Assembly: GCF_947500975.1 (NCBI RefSeq)
Contig: NZ_CANMUE010000003.1
Span: 248,001 to 312,000, forward strand
From: an uncultured Polaribacter sp.
GTDB taxonomy: Bacteria; Bacteroidota; Bacteroidia; Flavobacteriales; Flavobacteriaceae
Direction: 5' to 3'
Length of the DNA: 64,000 nucleotides
Shown here piece after piece: positions 35,549-44,864 of the stretch; the stretch's first letter is position 1, and every line of letters starts with the position of its first letter. Made by a program: the position numbers and the translations under genes. The notes beneath the pieces are model-generated. The model saw nothing but the letters and a program-made list of their open reading frames with translations, searched no databases and had not been told where the DNA came from.

Positions 35549-36289
35549 ATGAGTAACAAAAAAAAATTACCAAGAAAACAATTAGAAAAATTTTCTAACA
35601 TTTTTACACAATTAGGTCTTGTATTAGTCCTTTTTGTAGTGTACTTAACTTTAGAACATCAAACAGAGGAAAAACATGTTGTAGCTTCAAATGATTTTGA
35701 ACACGAATACGTATTTGTAGATCCTGAAACAGAGGTCTTTTTCACAAGAAAACCCAAAGAACTTCCTAAAATTGACCCTCCAAAAGCTTCACCTCTTTTG
35801 TTAGATGAACCAATTGAAAAAGGTAAAAATGATGTTATTGAAACTTTAATTATTGATGAACCTACAGAAAATATTGTTGAAGTGGATATGGATGATATTG
35901 TAGAAGTTTATGAACCTCCAGTAATTATTGAAGATGTTCCTTTTGATTTTATACAAGAAGCTCCAGTTTTTAAGGGCTGTGAAGGTTTATCAAAAGAAGA
36001 AAATAAAATTTGCTTTGATAAACAGATGAAAAAATTTGTACAACGTAATTTTGATATTGATTTAGCAAGTGAAGTAGGTCTGAGTTCTGGAAAATATAAA
36101 ATTCGAACTCAGTTTATTATAGATGATAAAGGTAATGTTACAGATATTAAAATTAGAGCTCCGCATGTTAAACTTAAAAGTGAAACACAAAAATTAATTA
36201 AAAAACTTCCGAAATTTAAACCAGGAAGACAAAATAATAAATTTGTAAAAGTCAAATATAATTTACCTATTTCTTTTAATGTAGATTAA
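35549..36289 (+). CDS. TonB-like energy transducer protein
   Basis: 246 residues from ATG at 35549 (a TTG two codons earlier is possible). A short basic N-terminus, one membrane helix (about 18-35), an acidic/proline-containing spacer (35-140) and a TonB C-terminal domain (about 150-246) ending FKPGRQNNKFVKVKYNLPISF. Such proteins couple the proton-motive force to outer-membrane transport. ExbB/ExbD are not beside it. It stands behind a sigma-54-like site and before its own terminator, so it is probably regulated separately. Confidence 0.85.
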   Translation: MSNKKKLPRKQLEKFSNIFTQLGLVLVLFVVYLTLEHQTEEKHVVASNDFEHEYVFVDPETEVFFTRKPKELPKIDPPKASPLLLDEPIEKGKNDVIETLIIDEPTENIVEVDMDDIVEVYEPPVIIEDVPFDFIQEAPVFKGCEGLSKEENKICFDKQMKKFVQRNFDIDLASEVGLSSGKYKIRTQFIIDDKGNVTDIKIRAPHVKLKSETQKLIKKLPKFKPGRQNNKFVKVKYNLPISFNVD

Positions 36290-36294
36290 ATTTT

Positions 36295-36322
36295 AAACCC
36301 AACTTTTTAAGTTGGGTTTTTT
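36295..36322 (+). terminator. Terminator after TonB-like gene
   Basis: 11-bp perfect stem AAACCCAACTT / AAGTTGGGTTT with 3-nt loop, then Ts. Confidence 0.9.
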
Positions 36323-36330
36323 ATTATTTG

Positions 36331-36338
36331 TATTTTTG
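36331..36338 (+). promoter_or_regulatory. -7 box TATTTTTG for deoC
   Basis: Exact TAnnTTTG 5 nt before the deoC ATG, suggesting a leaderless transcript. Confidence 0.6.
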
Positions 36339-36343
36339 AGAAT

Positions 36344-37089
36344 ATGAAAATTAATCAATTTTTAGATGCCACTTATTTAAAAACAGCTACTCAAGCCGAT
36401 ATTCCTGAAGAAGAAAATCAGCAAAAAGTAGTTGATTTAATTAATGAAGCAATTTTATACAATTATAAATTAGTTATGATTCGTGCAAAATACATTTCAT
36501 TAGCAAAAAAAGAGCTATCTAAATCTAATTCAGAAGTTTTAATTGGTACAGTTATCGATTTTCCTGAGGGAGATTCATCTATAAAAAATAAACTTTTAGA
36601 AGCTAAAAAGGCAATTACTTTGCGAGTAGATGAATTAGATTTTGTTATTAATTACAAAGCTTTTAAAGAAGGAAAAATTGACTTAATAAAACAAGAAGTT
36701 TTAGAAGGAACAAAACTTTGTTTAGAAAACAATAAAGTTGTAAAATGGATTATAGAAGTGGCTGCTTTAACGTCAGAAGAAATTATTGTAATTTCACAAT
36801 TGATAAAAGAAGTTGTGCTCAAAAATTTTGATAAAAAAGAAATTAAAAACGTATTTGTAAAATCGTCAACAGGTTTTTTTAAAACAATAAATAACAAAGC
36901 TAATGGAGCTACTTTTGAAACAATAAAGTTAATTTCAGAAAACGCAAAACCATTACAAATAAAAGCTGCAGGTGGAGTAAGAGATTACGAAACAGCTTTA
37001 AAATGATTTCTTTAGGAGTTGATAGAATTGGTACATCATCAGCAAAAGAAATTTGTACAAAACAAGAAAATAACAAACAAGGATATTAA
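36344..37089 (+). CDS. deoC: Deoxyribose-phosphate aldolase with -1 frameshift near the 3' end
   Basis: The first frame gives 220 residues (36344-37006): LDATYLK, IGTVIDFPEG, VDELDFVIN (Asp99), Schiff-base Lys173 in VFVKSSTGF and second Lys207 in IKAAGGVRD. It stops at TGA (37004-37006) right after GVRDYETALK, short of the family end. The -1 frame continues with 28 residues, MISLGVDRIGTSSAKEIC and on to QGY, stopping at 37087-37089. These supply the GTSS phosphate-binding loop and the C-terminal Tyr known to matter in E. coli DERA, giving about 248 residues, a normal length. It is either a programmed or tolerated frameshift at T TTA AAA, a pseudogene, or a sequencing indel. Confidence 0.88.
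36997..37003 (+). other. Candidate -1 slippery heptamer in deoC
   Basis: T TTA AAA in the zero frame of deoC, directly followed by TGA. It fits X XXY YYZ; after slipping, TTT AAA is read and then ATG ATT in the -1 frame. Confidence 0.5.
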
Positions 37090-37096
37090 TTTATAT

Positions 37097-37666
37097 ATGG
37101 ATTATTTTGCACATGAAACTGCTGTTATAGATGATAATTGCGTTATAGAAAGAGGGGTTAAAATTTGGCATTTTAGCCATATTATGTCCAATTGTACAAT
37201 TGGAGAAAATTGTAATTTGGGTCAGAATGTAGTCATTTCTCCAGAGGTAGTTTTAGGCAAAAATGTAAAAGTGCAAAACAACGTATCTATTTATACTGGT
37301 GTTATTTGTGAAGATGACGTTTTTTTAGGTCCATCAATGGTTTTTACAAATGTAATAAACCCCAGAAGTGCTGTTAATAGAAAAAATGAATATTTAAAAA
37401 CCATTGTTAAAAAAGGCGCAAGTATTGGTGCAAATGCAACAATTGTTTGTGGTAATAATATTGGTAAATATGCTTTTATTGGTGCTGGAGCTGTAGTTAC
37501 AAAAGAGATTTTACCGTATGCTTTGGTTGTTGGAAATCCGTCAAAACAAATTGGTTGGGTTAGCGAATATGGGCAAAGATTAGAATTTAATGATGATGGT
37601 TTTGCTACTTGCAAAGAAAGTGGTGAGGAATATGAGTTGAAGGATAATAGAGTAGTAAAGGTTTAA
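37097..37666 (+). CDS. Left-handed beta-helix (hexapeptide) N-acetyltransferase, WbpD/WlbB-like
   Basis: 189 residues from ATG at 37097 (MDYFAHETAVIDDNCVI); a TTG at 37019 would overlap the deoC tail. Hexapeptide repeats span about 10-165, with the FLGPSMVFTNVINPRSAV loop, ASIGANATIVCG and GAGAVVTKEILPYALVVGNPS typical of UDP- or dTDP-amino-sugar N-acetyltransferases for O-antigen sugars. It starts 7 bp after the frameshifted deoC stop. No sugar-nucleotide partner genes are adjacent. Confidence 0.85.
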   Translation: MDYFAHETAVIDDNCVIERGVKIWHFSHIMSNCTIGENCNLGQNVVISPEVVLGKNVKVQNNVSIYTGVICEDDVFLGPSMVFTNVINPRSAVNRKNEYLKTIVKKGASIGANATIVCGNNIGKYAFIGAGAVVTKEILPYALVVGNPSKQIGWVSEYGQRLEFNDDGFATCKESGEEYELKDNRVVKV

Positions 37667-37687
37667 ATTGAAATCAATCAATTAAAA

Positions 37688-37722
37688 AAAATCCGAAGTA
37701 ATTATTTTACTTCGGATTTTTT
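37688..37722. terminator. Bidirectional terminator
   Basis: Perfect 14-bp stem AAAATCCGAAGTAA / TTACTTCGGATTTT with 5-nt loop between two converging genes; A run on the left, T run on the right. Confidence 0.92.
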
Positions 37723-37757
37723 GTATAATAAACTTAACACTAAAAAACTCATAAAAA

Positions 37758-38798
37758 CTATGGAGCAGGATTAGGAATTTTTGCATGAACAGCTTCAATT
37801 TCTTTCAAAATTTCATCAGATAAAACAATATTTATAGAGTTAATGTTTTCTTTTAACTGACTTATTTTTGTAGCTCCAATAATATTACTAGTTACAAAAG
37901 GCAACTGATTTATATATGCCAATGATAACTCTGTCAATGTTAAATTGTGTTTTTGTGCAATTTTTAAATAGTTGGCAACTGCCACTTCTGATCCTTCATT
38001 TTTATATCTAGCAACAAATCTAGGAAACAAAGTTCCTCTTGCGCCTTCAGGTAAATTTCCATCTAAATATTTTCCTGTTAAAATTCCTTGAGCCAAAGGT
38101 GAGTAAGCTAATAAACCAATATTTTCTCTCATAGAAACCTCACTCATTCCTACTTCATAACCTCTATGGATTAATGAATATGAATTCTGAACCGTTAAAG
38201 GTCTAGGTAAGTTATGTTGCTCTGAAGCTTGTAAATATTTCATGGTTCCCCAAGGGGTTTCATTAGATAAACCAAAGTGTTTAATTTTTCCTTGTTTGAT
38301 TAATTCTTGCAAAGCTTCTAAAATTTCTTGATGATTTTCAGCTGCTTGCGAAGTTGTTTTATATGGATAATCTCTTAAACCAAAAACATTAACACCTCTG
38401 TTTGGCCAATGTAATTGATACAAATCAATATAGTCTGTTTGTAATCGTTGTAGACTTTTATCAATTGCGTCAAAAATATTAACTTTGGTTAAACCACCTT
38501 TTCTAATGTGCGCAGTATAATCTCCAGCACCAGCAATTTTTGAAGCTAAAACAACTTTATCTCTATTACCTGTTTTTTTAAACCAATTTCCAATAATTCG
38601 TTCTGTATCTCCATAAGTTTCTGCGTTTGCAGGCACAGGATATAATTCTGCTACATCAAAAAAGTTTACACCTTTATCTAAAGCGTAATCCATTTGTTCA
38701 TGTCCTTCAGTTTCTGTGTTTTGATTTCCCCAAGTCATGGTTCCTAAACAAATTTTAGAAACTTTTAAATCGGTATTTGGTAATGTTGTGTATTTCAT
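37758..38798 (-). CDS. NADP(H)-dependent aldo/keto reductase (Tas-like)
   Basis: 346 residues, TIM-barrel AKR. Catalytic tetrad visible: Asp48, Tyr53 (FFDVAELYPVP), Lys87 (VVLASKIAG) and His130 (LYQLHWPNRG). The loop AELYPVPANAETYGDTERIIG is typical of the Tas branch. The physiological carbonyl substrate is unknown. Monocistronic, ending at the shared terminator. Confidence 0.92.
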   Translation of the reverse strand: MKYTTLPNTDLKVSKICLGTMTWGNQNTETEGHEQMDYALDKGVNFFDVAELYPVPANAETYGDTERIIGNWFKKTGNRDKVVLASKIAGAGDYTAHIRKGGLTKVNIFDAIDKSLQRLQTDYIDLYQLHWPNRGVNVFGLRDYPYKTTSQAAENHQEILEALQELIKQGKIKHFGLSNETPWGTMKYLQASEQHNLPRPLTVQNSYSLIHRGYEVGMSEVSMRENIGLLAYSPLAQGILTGKYLDGNLPEGARGTLFPRFVARYKNEGSEVAVANYLKIAQKHNLTLTELSLAYINQLPFVTSNIIGATKISQLKENINSINIVLSDEILKEIEAVHAKIPNPAP

Positions 38799-38860
38799 TT
38801 TGATGTTAAAAAACAGTTATTAAGTTTGAATATAAACGAAATTAAAGCTAATTTTCTGAT

Positions 38861-38904
38861 AATACAAAGAGCGTGTAATATTAATATTACACGCTCTTTG
38901 TATT
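38861..38904 (-). terminator. 44-bp perfect palindrome, terminator after pgk
   Basis: Two 22-base arms with no unpaired centre: 38861-38882 is the exact reverse complement of 38883-38904, containing AAAGAGCGTGTAATATT. Position 3' of pgk and the T-rich 3' arm on the minus strand suit a terminator; the length is unusual. Confidence 0.75.
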
Positions 38905-38926
38905 TATTTATAAAAAAGTTTGTATT

Positions 38927-40114
38927 TTATTTTAAAATCGCTTCTATACCTGGTAAATCTTTTCCTTCTAACATTTCTAGCATTGCACCACCACCAGTAG
39001 AAACATAGCTTACTTTATCAGCAAAACCAAATTGTTTAACGGCAGCAACAGAGTCTCCACCACCAACTAAAGAAAAAGCTCCGTTTTTAGTTGCTTTATC
39101 TATTGAGTGTCCTAAAGCAATTGTACCAGCAGCAAAAGATTCCATTTCAAAAACACCTAAAGGTCCATTCCATAAAATAGTTTTACATTTATTTACAATA
39201 ACGTCAAAATTTTCTCTAGATTTTGGTCCTGCATCAACTCCTTCCCAACCATCAGGAATTACATCAATATCACAAATTTGAGTATTTGCATCGTTGCTAA
39301 AATTATCAGCAGCAACTACATCAACAGGTATGTGAACTTCTACACCTTTTTCTTTAGCTTGCTTTAAAATATCTAAAGCTAACTCCATTTTATCATCTTC
39401 ACAAATTGAGCTTCCAATTTTTCCGCCTTGAGCTTTTATAAAGGTAAAACTCATTCCACCACCAATAATTAAATGGTCTACTTTGTCTAGAATATTTTCA
39501 ATAACAGTAATTTTTGATGATACTTTTGCGCCACCTAAAATTGCTAAAACTGGTTTTTCAGAATTATTTAAAACTTTATCAATACTTTCAATTTCTCTAC
39601 CCAATAAGTTTCCAAAACACTTGTTATCATTAAAAAATTGTGCAATAATTGTGGTTGATGCATGCGCTCTATGTGCTGTACCAAAAGCATCATTTACATA
39701 AACATCTCCTAATTTAGAAAGTTGTTCAGCAAAAGTAACATCGCCATTTTTTTCTTCATCATAAAAACGAAGATTTTCTAATAATAAAATTTCTCCAGCT
39801 TCTAAATTGGTTACAGCTTCTTCTGCTTTTTCACCAACACAATCATCAACAAATTTTACATTGCAACCAATAATATTAATAACTTCACTTACAATATGAC
39901 GTAAAGAAAATTCTTCTTGTTTTCCTTTTGGACGACCTAAATGACTCATTAAAACACAACTTCCTCCATCTTCTAAAACTTTTATAATTGTTGATTTAGC
40001 AGCTTGAATTCTAGTAGCATCCGTTACTTCAAACTTGTCATTTAAAGGCACGTTAAAATCTACACGGATAATTGCTTTTTTATTTTTGAAATTAAAATCT
40101 TGTAATGTTTTCAT
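38927..40114 (-). CDS. pgk: Phosphoglycerate kinase
   Basis: 395 residues. RVDFNVPLN near residue 17, SHLGRPKG near 58, [10 protein letters not shown] near 205, the nucleotide-binding WNGPLGVFE near 325 and GGGDSVAAV near 358. Glycolytic ATP-forming step from 1,3-bisphosphoglycerate. The secreted unknown gene upstream ends 11 bp before its ATG, so they are probably cotranscribed. Confidence 0.98.
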   Translation of the reverse strand: MKTLQDFNFKNKKAIIRVDFNVPLNDKFEVTDATRIQAAKSTIIKVLEDGGSCVLMSHLGRPKGKQEEFSLRHIVSEVINIIGCNVKFVDDCVGEKAEEAVTNLEAGEILLLENLRFYDEEKNGDVTFAEQLSKLGDVYVNDAFGTAHRAHASTTIIAQFFNDNKCFGNLLGREIESIDKVLNNSEKPVLAILGGAKVSSKITVIENILDKVDHLIIGGGMSFTFIKAQGGKIGSSICEDDKMELALDILKQAKEKGVEVHIPVDVVAADNFSNDANTQICDIDVIPDGWEGVDAGPKSRENFDVIVNKCKTILWNGPLGVFEMESFAAGTIALGHSIDKATKNGAFSLVGGGDSVAAVKQFGFADKVSYVSTGGGAMLEMLEGKDLPGIEAILK

Positions 40115-40125
40115 TTTGTTTATTT

Positions 40126-41691
40126 TTAGAAGGTAACTTTTATAAATTGTTTTGCTTTTTTATAGTTTCCATAAAAAACTACACTATTATCATTTAAAAC
40201 TTTCATAAATCTACTATTTATAATCGTTTTTGCTTTTTTATTTTCTTGGATACTTTTAAAATTAAAGTCTCCTTTTGTGTTAAACTTTATTACATACATG
40301 TTAGAGTTTGTTTTTGTTAAACCAAATAAAAACCCTTGCCTAAATTTAACTCTATCTCCAGATAATTTCCCCATATTTTTACTTGCATTTAAAAACAAAT
40401 AAACTTCACCTTCTTTATTTATTATTGAAGAAAATGATAAAAGAGGGTCATGATAATCTCCAGATTTTTGGGATTTATTAATATTCCTTGCCCAATTTAA
40501 TTTTCCTTTTTCGTCAGTATTAACAACTATAATATCATTAAAATGATAAGAGTACGTTGTTACAGCTATTCCATTCATATAAGTGGTATGAACTCTCATA
40601 AAATATTCTTCTGCTGTAAAAGTTATTTTATTATCTTCAGAATAATGGATGTCTCTTAAAACAATATTCCGTAATTCTTTTTGTTTCACTTTACCATATT
40701 TATCCTGTAAAAAAGAATCTGTAAAAGGGGAAAAATTTTTACTTTCTAACTCTAAATTATCTGGGTTAATAAAGAAAGAACATACACCTTTATATCTGTT
40801 TTCTTTTTTGTCAGAATAAAAACCTAAACAACCAATTTTTCTATTATTAGAAAAAGTTAAATTTAAAGATCCAACAAAATGATTATCTACAGATAATCCT
40901 ATATTTTTATATGAGTTTTGTGTAATTTTTGATAAATGATAGATATAATTTCTTTGATTTTTCTTTTTCTTTTTTTTGTTCTTCGGAAATGCTTTTCCTA
41001 ATACAAAAATCTCTCCTTTATCAGAAATTTCTATATTTTCTAATTCATACTTATTATCTGCAATGTCTAATTTAAAATCTTTACGCCAAAGTTCATTTAG
41101 TTTTTTATCTAAAACAATAATAGTATGTTGTTCATTTTCTTTGTCAAAAGAATCGATATTAAATACAAAAAATTCTCGATTAGGAGATATATTTAAATTT
41201 CCATTTAAGTTTATATCCATTTTTCCACTAGAAAAAAGTGTCGAAAAATATCCTTGAAATTTTATTATATCTAAAGAGAAAATTTCTTTTTTAGTAAATT
41301 TAAATTCGTCTATAGAAGAAGTGTTTAAATAAGCAATTACTTTTTTATTCTTTTTATCTTTCTTATATTCTACAAAATAATAATTTTTATCATCAACAGA
41401 TACTGCTGCAAGAGTTGTGTTTTTTTCAGGCTTATATTCATAAGTAAGTGTTTTATTATACTTGCTATCAAACTTATTAAATTGGTATTTAAGTTTTTTA
41501 ATAATAAGGCCGTAATATTGGCCTCTTACAGTAAAAATACTTTTATCTTTTGCTTCTATAACACTGTTTATAAACCAATTACCTTTATCCTTAAATACTT
41601 TGCCCTTTTCTATTTTTACATCTATGTTATCTACTTGAGAAAAAAAAGATGTAGAAGTTAAAAGAAACAAGTAAAAAATAAAGTTTTTCAT
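40126..41691 (-). CDS. Secreted protein of unknown function
   Basis: 521 residues with a clear signal peptide ([19 protein letters not shown]). The rest is Lys-rich with repeated strands and recurrent [24 protein letters not shown] and [14 protein letters not shown] segments that look like a beta-propeller, but no family is recognised. No catalytic motif seen. It lies just upstream of pgk in the same direction; the link to glycolysis is probably only transcriptional. Confidence 0.7.
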   Translation of the reverse strand: MKNFIFYLFLLTSTSFFSQVDNIDVKIEKGKVFKDKGNWFINSVIEAKDKSIFTVRGQYYGLIIKKLKYQFNKFDSKYNKTLTYEYKPEKNTTLAAVSVDDKNYYFVEYKKDKKNKKVIAYLNTSSIDEFKFTKKEIFSLDIIKFQGYFSTLFSSGKMDINLNGNLNISPNREFFVFNIDSFDKENEQHTIIVLDKKLNELWRKDFKLDIADNKYELENIEISDKGEIFVLGKAFPKNKKKKKKNQRNYIYHLSKITQNSYKNIGLSVDNHFVGSLNLTFSNNRKIGCLGFYSDKKENRYKGVCSFFINPDNLELESKNFSPFTDSFLQDKYGKVKQKELRNIVLRDIHYSEDNKITFTAEEYFMRVHTTYMNGIAVTTYSYHFNDIIVVNTDEKGKLNWARNINKSQKSGDYHDPLLSFSSIINKEGEVYLFLNASKNMGKLSGDRVKFRQGFLFGLTKTNSNMYVIKFNTKGDFNFKSIQENKKAKTIINSRFMKVLNDNSVVFYGNYKKAKQFIKVTF

Positions 41692-41784
41692 AGAGTTTAA
41701 TTTTTAACAAAAATACCGAATTAATTAGGTTTAATTAAGTTGAAATCTAAAAAATTAATATATCGTTTTCGTCAATTAATCTCT

Positions 41785-41792
41785 TATATTTG
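41785..41792 (+). promoter_or_regulatory. -7 box TATATTTG for holB
   Basis: Exact TAnnTTTG only 3 nt before the ATG at 41796; the mRNA would begin at or next to the start codon. Confidence 0.6.
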
Positions 41793-41795
41793 TGT

Positions 41796-42938
41796 ATGCT
41801 TTTCAACCAAATTATAGGTCAAGAACATATAAAAAAACATTTAATAAAATCTGCTGAAAATGGCAGAATACCGCATGCACAATTATTTGTAGGTAAAGAA
41901 GGCTGTGGTACGTTGCCAATGGCAATTGCGTATGCTCAATTTTTATTATGTAATTTTTCTGATAATTCAGATGCTTGTCATATAAAATGTAACAAATTAC
42001 AACATCCAGATTTACATTTTGCTTTTCCAGTTACCACAAACGATTCTGTAAAAAAACATGCAGTAAGCGATTTGTTTTTAGAAGATTGGAGAAGTTTTGT
42101 AGAAACGCAACCTTATGGCAGCTTATTTAATTGGTTACAACATATTGGTGTAGAAAAAAAACAAGGTTTAATTGGTGTAGATGAAGCTGATGCTGTTGTA
42201 AAAAAATTACGTCTTAAAAGTTATGAAGGTGGCTTTAAGGTGATGATTATTTGGATGGCAGAAAAAATGAACATTGCTGCTGCCAATAAACTTTTAAAAT
42301 TGATTGAAGAGCCGCCAGAAAAAACAGTTTTTTTATTGATTACAGAAAACGAAGAACAGATTATAAACACCATAAAATCACGTTGCCAAGCGTTACATTT
42401 TCCTGCTTTGAGCGAGCAAGATATTGCAAACTCTTTAGTGGTTAACTATCAAGTTTCAGAAAATGATGCTTCTAAAATTGCACATGAAGCAGAAGGTAAT
42501 TTTAATAAAGCAATTCATCTATTAGAAAACGATAGTAGTGATTTGATTTTTGAAGAATGGTTTGTTGCATGGATTAGAACGGCTTTTAGAGCTAAAGGAA
42601 ATGCAGCTGTTGTGCAACAATTAATTTCTTGGTCAGATACCATTGCAAAAAGTGGGCGCGAAACTCAAAAACGTTTTTTAGAATACTGTTTACAATTTTT
42701 TAGACAAGCACTTTTAATGAACTATAAATCTGATCAGTTGGTTTTTATGGAATCTAAAACAGGTTTTAATTTATCAAAATTTGCACCTTTTGTTCATGCA
42801 GGAAATATCTTAGAAATAGAAAAAGAGTTAAATGAAGCCATATATCATATTGAAAGAAATGGGAATGCTAAAATTATTCTATTAGATCTTTCTATGAAAT
42901 TGACTCGCTTTTTACACAAGAAAGAAGGGACGGTTTAA
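41796..42938 (+). CDS. holB: DNA polymerase III subunit delta'
   Basis: 380 residues of the clamp-loader AAA+ family: FNQIIGQEHIKKHLI at the start, a degenerate P-loop (GKEGCGTLPMA, no GKT), a Cys cluster (LLCNF, ACHIKCNKL) as in the zinc module, then ANKLLKLIEEPPEKTVFLLI with the sensor-1 region and IKSRCQALHFP. The lost Walker A is normal for delta'. ATG at 41796 is preferred; the -7 box ends 3 nt upstream, so a leaderless message is likely. Confidence 0.92.
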   Translation: MLFNQIIGQEHIKKHLIKSAENGRIPHAQLFVGKEGCGTLPMAIAYAQFLLCNFSDNSDACHIKCNKLQHPDLHFAFPVTTNDSVKKHAVSDLFLEDWRSFVETQPYGSLFNWLQHIGVEKKQGLIGVDEADAVVKKLRLKSYEGGFKVMIIWMAEKMNIAAANKLLKLIEEPPEKTVFLLITENEEQIINTIKSRCQALHFPALSEQDIANSLVVNYQVSENDASKIAHEAEGNFNKAIHLLENDSSDLIFEEWFVAWIRTAFRAKGNAAVVQQLISWSDTIAKSGRETQKRFLEYCLQFFRQALLMNYKSDQLVFMESKTGFNLSKFAPFVHAGNILEIEKELNEAIYHIERNGNAKIILLDLSMKLTRFLHKKEGTV

Positions 42939-42951
42939 GTTTTTCATTTCT

Positions 42952-43094
42952 GTCATTGCGAGTTTTCACGAAGCAATCTATTTGTCATTTCGAACGCAGT
43001 GAGGTAATCTTATCTTTACCAATCAACAGATTACGTCGTTATTCTTCCCCGTAATGACATGTTGTTTGTCATTGCGAACGCAGTAAAGTAATCT
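42952..43094. repeat. REP-like cluster of GTCATTGCGA elements
   Basis: Three direct half-elements of the form GTCATTnCGA...TAATCT or GCAATCT (42952-42979, 42984-43010, 43068-43094) and one inverted (43028-43057) between converging holB and ribE. Related to 53968-54045. Confidence 0.7.
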
Positions 43095-43155
43095 CATGAT
43101 TAAAACAAAAATACAAAACAAATTATTTCAGTTGTTTCAACTTTGTAGTAACAAT

Positions 43156-43740
43156 TTACAAGTTTGTTAATCGTGCCACATACTTTCCAATTACATCAAA
43201 TTCTAAGTTTATTTTGTCATCAATTTGTAGCGTTTTAAAAGTAGTATGCTCTTTTGTGTATGGTATAATAGCAACACTAAATTGGTCTTTTTTAGAATTC
43301 ACAACCGTTAAACTAACTCCATTTACTGTAATAGAACCTTTTTCTATAGTGATGTTATTTTTATCAGAATTATAACTAAAAGTATATATTGTACTTCCGT
43401 TTTCATCTTTTATGTTTTTACAAATTCCAGTTTCATCAACATGCCCTTGTACAATATGTCCATCTAATCTATCACCCAATTTCATGGCACGTTCTAAATT
43501 TACAATATCACCATTTTTAAGGCTTCCAATATTGGTTTTATTTAACGTTTCTTTTATTGCAGTTACAGTATATTCATCATTATTAATAGCAACAACTGTT
43601 AGGCAAACACCGTTATGAGCAACGCTTTGGTCTATTTTTAGCTCATTAGTAATATCACTTTTAATGGTTAAGTGAAGGTTTTCTTGTTCTTTTACAACAT
43701 TTGCAACTTTGCCAAGTGTTTCTATAATTCCTGTAAACAT
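43156..43740 (-). CDS. ribE: Riboflavin synthase, alpha subunit
   Basis: 194 residues made of two homologous lumazine-binding repeats: MFTGIIETLG with NGVCLTVV in the first half, then LDGHIVQGHVDETG and NGVSLTVV in the second. It dismutates two lumazines to riboflavin. No FMN riboswitch is present in the 57-bp divergent gap to pdxA. Other riboflavin genes are elsewhere. Confidence 0.96.
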   Translation of the reverse strand: MFTGIIETLGKVANVVKEQENLHLTIKSDITNELKIDQSVAHNGVCLTVVAINNDEYTVTAIKETLNKTNIGSLKNGDIVNLERAMKLGDRLDGHIVQGHVDETGICKNIKDENGSTIYTFSYNSDKNNITIEKGSITVNGVSLTVVNSKKDQFSVAIIPYTKEHTTFKTLQIDDKINLEFDVIGKYVARLTNL

Positions 43741-43756
43741 ATCCCTAAAATTTGGT

Positions 43757-43764
43757 TACTTTTG
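43757..43764 (+). promoter_or_regulatory. -7 box TACTTTTG for pdxA
   Basis: Exact TAnnTTTG; the ATG at 43798 is preceded by GGAG four bases upstream (43790-43793), one of few Shine-Dalgarno-like sites here. Confidence 0.55.
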
Positions 43765-43797
43765 TATGTATCAAAAATACAATATTACAGGAGTTAT

Positions 43798-44832
43798 ATG
43801 GATAAATCTGATAAAATAATCGTTGGAATTTCAATTGGAGATTTAAATGGAATTGGTATTGAAGTAATTTTGAAAACATTTAAAGACAAAAGAATGTTAG
43901 ATTTTTGTACGCCTGTATTGTTTGGGTCTACAAAAGTAATTTCTTATCACAAAAAAGCTTTAGGAATAGAAATTCCTGTTCATGGCATTACCTCTATGAA
44001 TCAAGTAAATCATTCTAAAATAAATGTTTTAAATATTTGGAAAGAAGAAGTTGCTTTAGAGCTTGGTAAAGCAACTAAAATTTCTGGCGAATATGCTGCA
44101 AAATCTTTAGCTTCTGCAGTAGAACATTTAAAAGAAAAAAAGATTGATGTATTGTTAACTGCACCAATTAATAAAGAAAATATTCAATCTGATACTTTTA
44201 ATTTTCCTGGTCATACAGAGTATTTAGAAGCAGAATTGGAAGGAAAAAGTTTAATGATTTTAATGACTGATAAATTAAGAATAGGTTTAATTACAGGTCA
44301 TATTCCAATTTCTAAAGTTGCAGAGTCTATTACTCCAGAATTGATTAAAGGTAAGGTAGAAACCATGTATAATTCTTTAATTTCAGATTTTGGAATTAAT
44401 AAACCTAAAATTGCAGTTTTAGCATTGAATCCGCATTGTGGAGATAAAGGAGTTATTGGTAAAGAAGATGACGAAATAATTAAGCCAACAATTGCAGAAA
44501 TTAAAAAAACTGGAAAATTAGTTTTTGGACCTTATGCTGCTGATGGGTTTTTTGGATCAGAAACTTATAAGCAATTTGATGGTGTTTTGGCAACGTATCA
44601 CGATCAAGGTTTGGCGCCTTTTAAAGCATTATCTTTTGGTAAAGGAGTTAATTTTACTGCGGGTTTAAATGGTATAAGAACATCACCAGATCATGGAACT
44701 GGTTATGATATTGCAGGAAAAAATTTAGCAAACTCATCTTCTTTTAGTGAAGCTTTATTTACTGCAATTCAAGTTTTTAAAGCTAGAAGTGAGTATACAG
44801 AACTAATAAAAAACCCTTTAAAAGTTAGATAA
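43798..44832 (+). CDS. pdxA: 4-hydroxythreonine-4-phosphate dehydrogenase
   Basis: 344 residues from ATG at 43798 (MDKSDKIIVGISIGDLNGIG). Family motifs: GDLNGIGIEV, LTAPINKENI, FPGHTEYLE (metal His), ALNPHCGDKG, and ATYHDQGLAPFKALSF with HGTGYDIAG near the end. NAD-dependent step of pyridoxal phosphate synthesis. A longer reading upstream would run antisense through ribE and is rejected. Confidence 0.95.
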   Translation: MDKSDKIIVGISIGDLNGIGIEVILKTFKDKRMLDFCTPVLFGSTKVISYHKKALGIEIPVHGITSMNQVNHSKINVLNIWKEEVALELGKATKISGEYAAKSLASAVEHLKEKKIDVLLTAPINKENIQSDTFNFPGHTEYLEAELEGKSLMILMTDKLRIGLITGHIPISKVAESITPELIKGKVETMYNSLISDFGINKPKIAVLALNPHCGDKGVIGKEDDEIIKPTIAEIKKTGKLVFGPYAADGFFGSETYKQFDGVLATYHDQGLAPFKALSFGKGVNFTAGLNGIRTSPDHGTGYDIAGKNLANSSSFSEALFTAIQVFKARSEYTELIKNPLKVR

Positions 44833-44864
44833 ATAAAAAGGATATTCTTTTTTTGATAAAAATA

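Noticed and set aside
37019..37096. Upstream TTG start for the acetyltransferase gene
   Set aside because: It covers the deoC tail in another frame; the hexapeptide protein aligns from MDYFAHETAV at 37097.
42952..43094. CRISPR array
   Set aside because: Units are inverted as well as direct, of unequal spacing and degenerate; no cas genes.
43672..43797. Longer N-terminus for PdxA
   Set aside because: It would lie antisense within ribE and gives no family-like sequence; the ATG at 43798 has a GGAG and a -7 box upstream.
43741..43797. FMN riboswitch for ribE
   Set aside because: The divergent gap is only 57 bp and lacks the conserved RFN sequences.
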